NCBI GenBank assembly: GCA_947462255.1
Contig: CANHOA010000002.1
Span: 105,536-169,535, forward strand
Source: Flavobacteriales bacterium
GTDB taxonomy: Bacteria; Bacteroidota; Bacteroidia; Flavobacteriales_D; Crocinitomicaceae
DNA: 64,000 nt
Direction: 5' to 3'
How positions within the stretch are numbered: position 1 is the stretch's first letter; every line of letters starts with the position of its first letter. The notes beneath the pieces are model-generated. The model saw only the letters and a program-made list of their open reading frames with translations, had not been told where the DNA came from and did not search any database. A program made the position numbers and the translations under genes. Of the stretch, positions 10,494 to 17,278 are shown one piece after another.

Positions 10494-10681
10494 AAAAGGA
10501 TTGCTGATTTTAGCGCTGTAAAGGTAAGGATTTTAAGAGAAATAAAATGCGAATGAAAGAATAGAATACGCACCTTTTTATTTACATTTGTGCACGAAGA
10601 CAGTGCAAATGAATCATTTTGGGATCCATTAAACACTGATTATCAATTTTTTGATTGTAAAATAACAAGAATCTTCGCTAC

Positions 10682-10720
10682 ATGGGGATGTAGCTCATCC
10701 GCCTAGGCGGAGGCTAGAGT
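10682..10720 (+). repeat. Truncated copy of the tRNA-Ala 5' half
   Basis: The 16 bases ATGGGGATGTAGCTCA are identical to the bases ending in the D arm of the tRNA 51 bases downstream, and the nine bases GGCTAGAGT further on are also identical. Between these blocks the tRNA has GTT, whereas this copy has the palindrome TCCGCCTAGGCGGA. There is no anticodon arm, T arm or acceptor 3' strand, so this is not a functional tRNA. It looks like a partial duplication with an insertion at the D loop. It lies between any upstream tRNA promoter and the intact gene, so it would be part of the precursor leader. Confidence 0.8.
10698..10711. repeat. 14-bp perfect palindrome inside the partial tRNA copy
   Basis: TCCGCCTAGGCGGA is its own reverse complement over all 14 bases and is GC-rich in an AT-rich setting. 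It sits exactly where the D loop of the duplicated tRNA segment would be. It could be a small mobile palindromic element, a protein-binding site, or a hairpin in the tRNA precursor. I found no second copy in this window by eye. Confidence 0.75.
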
Positions 10721-10734
10721 TTAATAATTGAAAT

Positions 10735-10808
10735 GGGGATGTAGCTCAGTTGGCTAGAGTGCTTGACTGGCAGTCAAGAGGTCGTGGGTTCGAATCCCAT
10801 CTTCTCCA
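10735..10808 (+). tRNA. tRNA-Ala (anticodon GGC)
   Basis: A 74-base cloverleaf. The acceptor strands GGGGATG and CTTCTCC are followed by discriminator A, with one T-T mismatch at the sixth pair. The D arm contains TAGCTCAGTTGGCTAGAG. The anticodon stem CTTGA/TCAAG holds the loop CTGGCAG, giving anticodon GGC for alanine codons. The T arm is GTGGG-TTCGAAT-CCCAT. The third acceptor pair is G-U, the known identity element of alanine tRNAs, which agrees with the anticodon. The CCA end is not encoded. A strong terminator hairpin follows eight bases later. Confidence 0.95.
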
Positions 10809-10815
10809 CGAATTA

Positions 10816-10843
10816 AATCCTCAACGAAAGTTGGGGATTTTTT
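10816..10843 (+). terminator. Intrinsic terminator after tRNA-Ala
   Basis: A ten-base-pair stem (AATCCTCAAC with GTTGGGGATT, one G-T pair) closes a GAAA tetraloop and runs into a T-rich tract. It ends the tRNA transcript just eight bases past the mature 3' end. Confidence 0.85.
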
Positions 10844-10956
10844 ATTTATTAAAACCAAAATAAAACTATATTTGAATTATCCCTATACTATGAAAAGAGT
10901 TTGATGTATTAGCCTAAGATAAAAAAACTTAATTTATTTTCTAAATTATAAAACCT

Positions 10957-11724
10957 ATGGATGTTGCTAAGTTGCTTGAGCGTTTTGACTCCAAAAAATT
11001 AAGGCCTTTAACTGCAATAGTTATTGTTGAAATTATGTTGTTTCTGTTCTCAATTGAAACACTAATTGAATGGTTCAACATACATCCGTTTGTATTTTTT
11101 ATATTTTTTGTTATCGCCAGTATCCTAGTTTTTAGTATTCTTCAATACATAAAACAATCACCGGAACAAAAATCTTGGTGCAAAGCATTATTTCAATGGT
11201 TAGTTTTTGTAAGAACAATCATGGCAATAATTGTTTTTTTGTTGCTTTTTGTCCTATATGTTATCTTTGTAGTTCCGGATTACAGAGTAATAGCTATTAC
11301 AGATTGTAAACAAGGACAGTTTGAAAAAGAAAAACTATTGATTCCTTTTACCAAGCAAGAAACGCTGGATAGATTGAGTGCTGAAATTCAAGCACTTATA
11401 GGAGATCAATACCGTGTTAAAATTGATAAAATTGTTAATAAAGACTATGAAAATTCAAGATTAATTATAGTGCCGGGCATTTTCAATAAAGAGAAAGCTG
11501 TTGAAACTTTAATGAAACTCGAAGAACGAATTGAATTTTTCAATAGTAGCCCTGAAGAAGAAGAAATTACCAATCTAATAGGATTATGGAAAGCAAAAAA
11601 ATGCGACAATATCATAAAAATAAAAGCCCAAATAGGTTTTATGGGGGGGGCAACTAGTTTAAACCAAATTAGTTGCTTTGCCAAACAATGGAACAAATTT
11701 ACATTCATAATCAACTTCAAATGA
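10957..11724 (+). CDS. Membrane protein of unknown function, first gene of a peptidoglycan-enzyme cluster
   Basis: I do not recognise this 255-residue protein. Two or three hydrophobic helices fill roughly residues 20-65 and 83-112, followed by a soluble alpha/beta-looking domain of about 140 residues (IAITDC...). A run of eight G residues (11643-11650) lies near the 3' end; both other frames hit a stop within about 10 bases after it, so slippage would remove the last 23 or so residues. Its TGA overlaps the ATG of the next gene (ATGA), which supports this reading frame and suggests translational coupling with an L,D-transpeptidase-like gene. A possible -7 box (TATATTTG) is seen about 80 bases upstream. 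It may anchor or regulate the downstream wall enzymes, but that is inference from position only. Confidence 0.75.
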   Translation: MDVAKLLERFDSKKLRPLTAIVIVEIMLFLFSIETLIEWFNIHPFVFFIFFVIASILVFSILQYIKQSPEQKSWCKALFQWLVFVRTIMAIIVFLLLFVLYVIFVVPDYRVIAITDCKQGQFEKEKLLIPFTKQETLDRLSAEIQALIGDQYRVKIDKIVNKDYENSRLIIVPGIFNKEKAVETLMKLEERIEFFNSSPEEEEITNLIGLWKAKKCDNIIKIKAQIGFMGGATSLNQISCFAKQWNKFTFIINFK

Positions 11725-12242
11725 AAAAAATGATTCGCCTTTCTTTATTATTGGTGCTTATTTCAGGGATAATTTATTACGTATGGCCACAAGAGCAATT
11801 AGTAAAGAATCAGCGCATTGATAAAATAGTGGTAAATAAAACCGATCGACAAATGATTGTTTACTACAAGAATGAAGAAATTGCGCGATATACCGTTTCA
11901 TTAGGCTCGAAAAAATGGCCGTCACCCAAGTGGGGACCATTCTTAAATCATGATGATGGTCCAAAAAATCGGTTTGGTGATGCGAAAACTCCAGAAGGGG
12001 AGTATAGATTGTCACCCTCTCACGGCAAATACCAACCCGCGCTGAAACTAAATTACGAAGATATATACCCAGGACAGGGAGGGGGAATTTTAATACACGG
12101 CCCAAACCAAATGAATAAATTCGCAGGTAAATTCTTGCGTTGGGTTGATTGGACAGACGGCTGCATTGCTTTAACGGAATCGGAAATGAAAGAAATTTAC
12201 AATGCCGTCAAGCCAAATTGTTACATTCAAATTAATCACTAG
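11721..12242 (+). CDS. L,D-transpeptidase (YkuD-type) family protein
   Basis: A 173-residue exported protein with the YkuD fold signature: His in ILIHGPNQ (H126) and the catalytic Cys in TDGCIAL (C148). An N-terminal hydrophobic segment (about 5-22) acts as a signal peptide or anchor. In this family the Cys attacks a stem peptide at a diamino-acid/D-Ala bond to make 3-3 cross-links or attach proteins; some members are amidases instead. The start chosen is the ATG (MKKMIRLSLLL) overlapping the previous stop; a longer in-frame version would add 16 residues lacking signal-peptide character. It is followed after 11 bases by a second, unrelated YkuD-type protein. Confidence 0.87.
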   Translation: MKKMIRLSLLLVLISGIIYYVWPQEQLVKNQRIDKIVVNKTDRQMIVYYKNEEIARYTVSLGSKKWPSPKWGPFLNHDDGPKNRFGDAKTPEGEYRLSPSHGKYQPALKLNYEDIYPGQGGGILIHGPNQMNKFAGKFLRWVDWTDGCIALTESEMKEIYNAVKPNCYIQINH

Positions 12243-12253
12243 CCCAGATTTTA

Positions 12254-12904
12254 ATGAAAAAAAAAGCTGTCTTTTGCCTTTTGGCATCCCTGATCGCTGG
12301 TTTACTTTTTTACTACTTTAGGGAAGCGCCAATCACATTTACTGGCTTTAAACTAGAAAAGCTACCGCGAAAATTTAGTGAATCTTCATATTACAAAGAA
12401 TATCATCTTGACAATGAGTTTGTTATTTATGTTGATTTTAGTAAATCTGCCCGGAAAAGAAGGTTATGGGTTGTAGACAAAGGCACCGTCATTGCAACCT
12501 CATATACTTCACACGGCAAGAAGTCTGCAGCACTTATTGATGTCCGTACTCCACGTAGATTTTCTAATAAAATTGGTAGCAACCAAAGTTCACTAGGGAT
12601 TTTTTCAATTCGTATTTTGATAAATAAAATGAGTAAAAATCACACCTGCAGCTGTCTTGAATATAATAAAAATGGTAATTGTAAACATTGGAGAAAATCA
12701 TTTATTTTAAAAGGATTAATAGAGGGTCTAAATGACAATGCCCAAGACCGTGGAATTTTAATTCATACTGCGAAATATGTGAGCGAAAATACCTGGGCAG
12801 GAAATAGTGAAGGTTGCTTTGTGGTTTCACCAGAAATCTTTGAACTCCTTCAAAGTAAACTGACGAATTTTCGTAAAAAATACTACCTTGTAGCTTTAAA
12901 TTGA
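12254..12904 (+). CDS. Probable L,D-transpeptidase-like protein (YkuD_2 type) with a Cys/His insertion
   Basis: A 216-residue protein with an N-terminal membrane anchor (about 4-21). The C-terminal half has the arrangement seen in murein L,D-transpeptidase catalytic-domain (YkuD_2) proteins: GILIHTA with H171, then a spacer and SEGCFVV with C188. The family match is by motif only. Unusual is a Cys/His cluster between residues 130 and 145 (H130, C132, C134, C143, H145), which could bind a metal or form disulfides; I do not know it from the family. It sits between another YkuD protein and a probable LAS peptidase, with short gaps on both sides, so one operon is likely. Confidence 0.72.
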   Translation: MKKKAVFCLLASLIAGLLFYYFREAPITFTGFKLEKLPRKFSESSYYKEYHLDNEFVIYVDFSKSARKRRLWVVDKGTVIATSYTSHGKKSAALIDVRTPRRFSNKIGSNQSSLGIFSIRILINKMSKNHTCSCLEYNKNGNCKHWRKSFILKGLIEGLNDNAQDRGILIHTAKYVSENTWAGNSEGCFVVSPEIFELLQSKLTNFRKKYYLVALN

Positions 12905-12911
12905 ATCATTT

Positions 12912-13766
12912 ATGAAAGCCCTTAATATTTTCTCTGTAGTACTAATATTCATTCTTTTAACCATTCTTTCTCAAGTAGGCGGAATAATTCTTCTACTTTG
13001 GATACTAATTTTTCGATATTTTAAAACCAAACTTACAAAGCCATGGGCGCGACGAACAATCAATGCATTCGGATTCATGGTATTTTACATGATTTTTAAT
13101 TTGTTAATTATTCCTTTCCTCGCAGGACTGGGTGGCAAAGCGCGGTTACCAATGTCCAAATCAGGAAACCTAGTGCCCGTTACCTATTGGACAGCCATCT
13201 TTATGCGTAACTACATTAAGGAATCCGGAAAAGAAAAACTCTTGAAGATTGCAGATGAATTTGCACAAAAACACCCTGGTTTGAAAGTTAAATACATGGA
13301 TTGTAATTATCCGTTTTATATATGCACGCCCACAATACCTAAGGGATATATCTCGAAAAAGCCATTGGTGACCTTTCCACTGACTGAAGGATTGATACCC
13401 CACATTACGCATATGGGCGACAAAGCCGATATCGCCTTGGTTTATAATGATGAAAATGGCGAGCCGTCCAATTTAACGCCTACGGCTATTGGTTACGGGA
13501 GCTCGGTTGACCCCTTTCCAAATGAAACACCTATTGCATGTAACACCTGGAAATACTCGCTTATGTACCGCACCTTGCCCAATTCTAATAATGGGTTAAG
13601 TAAAGATTTATCGCGAGAATTAATTTTAACTTTTCGCAAGTATCTTTCTACAAAGATTTTTTTTGAAAAACATTTGGTTGAACGATTTAATCTCAAGGGA
13701 AATTTTAGCAACGCCGGTTGTAATAGCGTCCGGCACGATGACCATTTTCACGTTCAATTTAAGTGA
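12912..13766 (+). CDS. Membrane-anchored probable LAS-type (M15/M74-like) peptidoglycan metallopeptidase
   Basis: A 284-residue protein with two N-terminal hydrophobic segments (about 5-35 and 50-75) and a soluble domain. The C-terminus carries a HxH motif (H278-F-H280 in RHDDHFHVQF) like the one closing LAS-superfamily D,D-peptidases, and an upstream HMGDKAD (H167, D173) could supply the other zinc ligands. In typical LAS enzymes the His and Asp are seven residues apart, while here they are six, so the assignment is tentative. In that family zinc hydrolyses D-Ala-D-Ala or cross-bridge bonds. Position after two YkuD-type genes supports a wall role. No terminator follows; the next 180 bases hold only a promoter for the next gene. 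Confidence 0.65.
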   Translation: MKALNIFSVVLIFILLTILSQVGGIILLLWILIFRYFKTKLTKPWARRTINAFGFMVFYMIFNLLIIPFLAGLGGKARLPMSKSGNLVPVTYWTAIFMRNYIKESGKEKLLKIADEFAQKHPGLKVKYMDCNYPFYICTPTIPKGYISKKPLVTFPLTEGLIPHITHMGDKADIALVYNDENGEPSNLTPTAIGYGSSVDPFPNETPIACNTWKYSLMYRTLPNSNNGLSKDLSRELILTFRKYLSTKIFFEKHLVERFNLKGNFSNAGCNSVRHDDHFHVQFK

Positions 13767-13937
13767 ATATGAAGATGCCGTAATTTACATCGAATTATTT
13801 ATCGATCCCTTTTTACTAGTTGTTTGCATTAATGAATTAAACAGACCTTCGAAATTGAATGAATAGCCGAACCATCCTTTTGTGCAAATTTATTTAAGAC
13901 TATAAAAGATTTAAAATCGTATTATTCGCAGAATAAT

Positions 13938-13945
13938 TAACTTTG
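13938..13945 (+). promoter_or_regulatory. -7 box (TAACTTTG) three bases before a start codon
   Basis: TAACTTTG matches the Bacteroidota -7 consensus TAnnTTTG and is followed by AGG and then ATG. No clear TTG is seen at the -33 distance, so the match rests on one box. If used, the transcript would start at or next to the ATG. Confidence 0.45.
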
Positions 13946-13948
13946 AGG

Positions 13949-14575
13949 ATGCGAAAACTAATTCTACTCCTATTCACAACACTTTCTTTAAGTTATTTTT
14001 CTCAGAAAAATCAAGTAGCGTTTAGCGGTGAATTACTTTACAACATTGAAAAATTAAGTCCGGCTGATTCATTACCAGCAAAAATGTTGCTCTATGCTAA
14101 AGACAGCCTATTAAAAGTCATTAACTTTTCTTCGACGATTGGAAAACAAGAAATGATTAAGCATTTAAGACTGAATCGCTCGTATGTCTTGGTTTCAACC
14201 ACAAAAGGTGATTTTGCCATTAAAACGGATCACAATACCAAAAGCGATAGCCTTCAGGAATATACTTTTAAGAAAAAATGTGGAAGGAAAAAAATCGCTG
14301 GAATGAGGGCTAAAAAGGCTTTAGTAAAGATAAACGGCATAGACGAGAAGTTTATTTTTTATTACACACCAAAAATTAATGCTCGGTATAGTAGTTCTTA
14401 TCAAAATCTACCCGGATTAGCATTAGAATACTACGTAGTTAATAATAACGGACTTTATAAATATACCCTCGAAGAAATAAAAATAATAGATCCTCCTATC
14501 GATATATTCCTCATTCCGAGCGCGTACAAAAAAGTCAATTTAGACGAATTTATTAAGCAAGTTTCAGCTCAATAA
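13949..14575 (+). CDS. Secreted protein resembling the GLPGLI family
   Basis: A 208-residue protein with a signal peptide (about 1-18, ending LSYFSQ) and no further membrane segment. The motif NLPGLALEYYV near residue 155 resembles the GLPGLI signature of a Bacteroidota-specific secreted family of unknown function. A lysine-rich patch (KKKCGRKKIAG) lies in the middle. The ATG was preferred to an in-frame TTG six bases earlier because that TTG is part of a -7 promoter box. Function is unknown. Confidence 0.6.
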   Translation: MRKLILLLFTTLSLSYFSQKNQVAFSGELLYNIEKLSPADSLPAKMLLYAKDSLLKVINFSSTIGKQEMIKHLRLNRSYVLVSTTKGDFAIKTDHNTKSDSLQEYTFKKKCGRKKIAGMRAKKALVKINGIDEKFIFYYTPKINARYSSSYQNLPGLALEYYVVNNNGLYKYTLEEIKIIDPPIDIFLIPSAYKKVNLDEFIKQVSAQ

Positions 14576-14689
14576 AATACAGCATTTTTCTGATGTATTA
14601 ATAACTAACAAATCAATGTGTATAGATATCAACTGCTTTCAGTAAAGAAAACAAGGCATTGTATATCTTCGTGAAATATCAAAAATAAA

Positions 14690-17209
14690 ATGGGCGATAA
14701 CGAATATATACCAAAGGAAAAGGATAAAGCTGAAAAAGTTGGAGCGACTGATAAAACGAAAGATAAGCAAAAGAGCAATAGCAGCAAGCCTTCAGAGAAA
14801 AAAAGCAGCCCTAAAAATTATAAAAAACTAAAAACAATTTCGGGGTCAATTATTCTATTAACCTCGATTTTTATATTCATCTCTTGCATATCGTATCTGT
14901 TTACTTGGAAATTGGACCAAGATGCTCTTTTAAACGTATCTTTTTTTGACTACATTTTCAACTCCAATATTCCCGCTCCGGAAAACTGGCTAGGTAAATT
15001 TGGCGCTTGGACAGCTCACCTATTTATTTTTGGAACTTTTGGAATTACATCAGTAGGTTTATGTTTTATCCTTTTCCTTGTCGGATTAAAAATTCTTTTT
15101 GATTTAGAAATATTGCCAATTTGGCGAACTACTGCTATAACCATTTCTTACATGACTTGGGGCGCTTTGACGCTTGGTTATTTCTCTAACTATGTAAATT
15201 TTCTCGGTGGCACATTTGGATTCTATTTGTCAAAATGGTTAGTTACAACGATTGGGCATTTCGGAACAATAGCCTTAATCTTGACCTTATTATACATTAT
15301 CACAACCCTTCTTTTTAATATAAATTTCGCTAAATTTTTCGCGTTTTTCACAGCTAACCGAAATACTAGCAAAGAAACTGCTGAATCCGATGAAGTTGAA
15401 AATGATGATAATCATCTATCTTCTATTCATGATGATATGCACGTAATAAATACCATTAAAGATGAAGAAATTGAAAAAGAAAATATTTCCGAAACAATCC
15501 ATTTTGATGACGGAGACGATGACGATGACGATTCTGAATTAATTGATATAACCGATGAAAATGGTGATGATGATTTTGATGATGATTTTGAAGTAGAAAT
15601 TGCTAAAGAAGAGATTTTAGTTGATGTGCCAGAGTCAAAAAAAGAGCCAAGTTCAGATGCTGAAGCAAGTCTTGCAGAACAATTAGTGGCGGAATTTGGC
15701 GTGTATGATCCAACAAAAGATCTAGATGGTTATTTGCTCCCTCCGATTGATCTTCTTAAAGAATATGCGGCTAATGGATCAACAGTAAGCAAAGAAGAAC
15801 TCGAAGGAAACAAGAATAGAATTGTCGAAACGCTATCAAATTATAAAATTGATATTGCAAAAATTAAAGCGACAGTTGGACCTACAGTAACGTTATACGA
15901 AATTGTACCCGCTCCTGGTGTTCGGATTTCAAAAATTAAAAATCTGGAGGATGATATCGCACTTAGTCTAAGCGCGCTTGGGATACGAATCATTGCACCA
16001 ATACCAGGAAAAGGAACTATTGGAATCGAAGTGCCGAACCTAAACCCCGAAATGGTTAGCATGAGGTCCTTAATTGCTTCTGAAAAGTTTCAGAATTTTG
16101 ATGCTGAATTACCCATCGTCTTGGGGAAAACAATTACCAATGAAACCTTTGTATTTGATTTGACAAAATTGCCACATTTGTTAGTTGCTGGATCAACAGG
16201 TCAAGGGAAATCAGTAGGTTTAAATGCCATCTTGATTTCATTGCTCTACCGAAAACATCCTGCTCAAGTAAAATTTGTTTTGGTCGATCCTAAAAAAGTT
16301 GAGTTAACATTATACAACAAAATTGAACGTCACTACTTGGCAAAACTACCCGGGAATGAGGACGCTATTATTACCGATACCTCGAAAGTGGTGCATACCC
16401 TTAACTCCCTTTGTATTGAAATGGATGATCGTTACGAACTTCTGAAAATAGCGGAAGTACGCACCATTAAAGAATACAATGCCAAATTTATTGCCCGACG
16501 CCTAAATCCAGAGAAAGGACATCGTTACCTTCCATATATCGTGGTGGTAATTGATGAATTTGCTGATTTAATTATGACCGCAGGCAAAGAAGTCGAACAT
16601 CCGATTGCTAGAATTGCTCAATTAGCCAGAGCTATTGGAATTCACTTAATTGTAGCCACGCAAAGGCCTTCTGTAAACGTAATTACCGGAATGATAAAAG
16701 CGAATTTCCCAGCAAGAATAGCGTTTAGAGTACTTTCGAAGATAGATTCAAGAACCATATTAGATTCATCCGGAGCCGATCAACTAATAGGACGAGGCGA
16801 CATGCTCATTATGAACGGATCAGACATGATTAGATTACAATGTGGCTTTGTGGATACACCTGAAGTTGAGAGTATTTGTAACTTCATTGGCGGTCAACGA
16901 GCCTATCCAGAAGCACTAATTCTACCGGAATACATTCCTGATGGAAGTGACTCTGGAGCCGACCTTGACATGAATGAAATTGATGCAATGTTTGTCGATT
17001 CAGCACGAATCGTGATCATTAATCAACAAGGGTCTGCTAGCTTGCTTCAACGAAAACTAAAACTCGGCTATAATCGAGCAGGTAGAATCGTAGATCAATT
17101 AGAAGGAATGGGAATTATCGGCCCTTTCCAAGGAAGCAAGGCCAGAGAAGTCCTCTTTAGTGACATTGAATCATTGGATGAATTTTTGCGAACAAGAGGC
17201 CTAATCTAA
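14690..17209 (+). CDS. ftsK: DNA translocase FtsK/SpoIIIE
   Basis: An 839-residue septal DNA pump that moves chromosome ends during division. The N-terminus is charged, then four to five membrane helices (about 50-225), a very acidic linker (about 235-330, with runs of Asp), the FtsK alpha/beta motor, and a C-terminal gamma winged-helix domain that reads DNA polarity sequences. The Walker A motif GSTGQGKS starts at G501 and the Walker B-like VVVIDEFADL follows. Length is typical of Bacteroidota FtsK. A -7-like TATCTTCG lies about 18 bases before the ATG. The gene is followed after 69 bases by a metallopeptidase. Confidence 0.96.
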   Translation: MGDNEYIPKEKDKAEKVGATDKTKDKQKSNSSKPSEKKSSPKNYKKLKTISGSIILLTSIFIFISCISYLFTWKLDQDALLNVSFFDYIFNSNIPAPENWLGKFGAWTAHLFIFGTFGITSVGLCFILFLVGLKILFDLEILPIWRTTAITISYMTWGALTLGYFSNYVNFLGGTFGFYLSKWLVTTIGHFGTIALILTLLYIITTLLFNINFAKFFAFFTANRNTSKETAESDEVENDDNHLSSIHDDMHVINTIKDEEIEKENISETIHFDDGDDDDDDSELIDITDENGDDDFDDDFEVEIAKEEILVDVPESKKEPSSDAEASLAEQLVAEFGVYDPTKDLDGYLLPPIDLLKEYAANGSTVSKEELEGNKNRIVETLSNYKIDIAKIKATVGPTVTLYEIVPAPGVRISKIKNLEDDIALSLSALGIRIIAPIPGKGTIGIEVPNLNPEMVSMRSLIASEKFQNFDAELPIVLGKTITNETFVFDLTKLPHLLVAGSTGQGKSVGLNAILISLLYRKHPAQVKFVLVDPKKVELTLYNKIERHYLAKLPGNEDAIITDTSKVVHTLNSLCIEMDDRYELLKIAEVRTIKEYNAKFIARRLNPEKGHRYLPYIVVVIDEFADLIMTAGKEVEHPIARIAQLARAIGIHLIVATQRPSVNVITGMIKANFPARIAFRVLSKIDSRTILDSSGADQLIGRGDMLIMNGSDMIRLQCGFVDTPEVESICNFIGGQRAYPEALILPEYIPDGSDSGADLDMNEIDAMFVDSARIVIINQQGSASLLQRKLKLGYNRAGRIVDQLEGMGIIGPFQGSKAREVLFSDIESLDEFLRTRGLI

Positions 17210-17278
17210 TTAGGCTAATTCTAATTCTATTTTTATTCTAAATTGAATTTCATTAGCTTTGAACCTAATTTTTAGCAC

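Noticed and set aside
10583..10611. Imperfect dyad (CATTTGTGCAC...GTGCAAATG) upstream of tRNA-Ala, with TACATTTG
   Set aside because: Could be an operator or a -7 box, but it is over 120 bases from any gene start in the right direction and the arms do not match cleanly.
11673..11720. Longer N-terminus for the first L,D-transpeptidase
   Set aside because: The extra residues overlap the upstream gene and are polar, which would bury the signal peptide; the ATG in the ATGA overlap is better.
13663..13866. Plus-strand open frame of 67 codons overlapping the end of the LAS-like gene
   Set aside because: More than half overlaps the real gene in another frame; no start signal or recognisable product.
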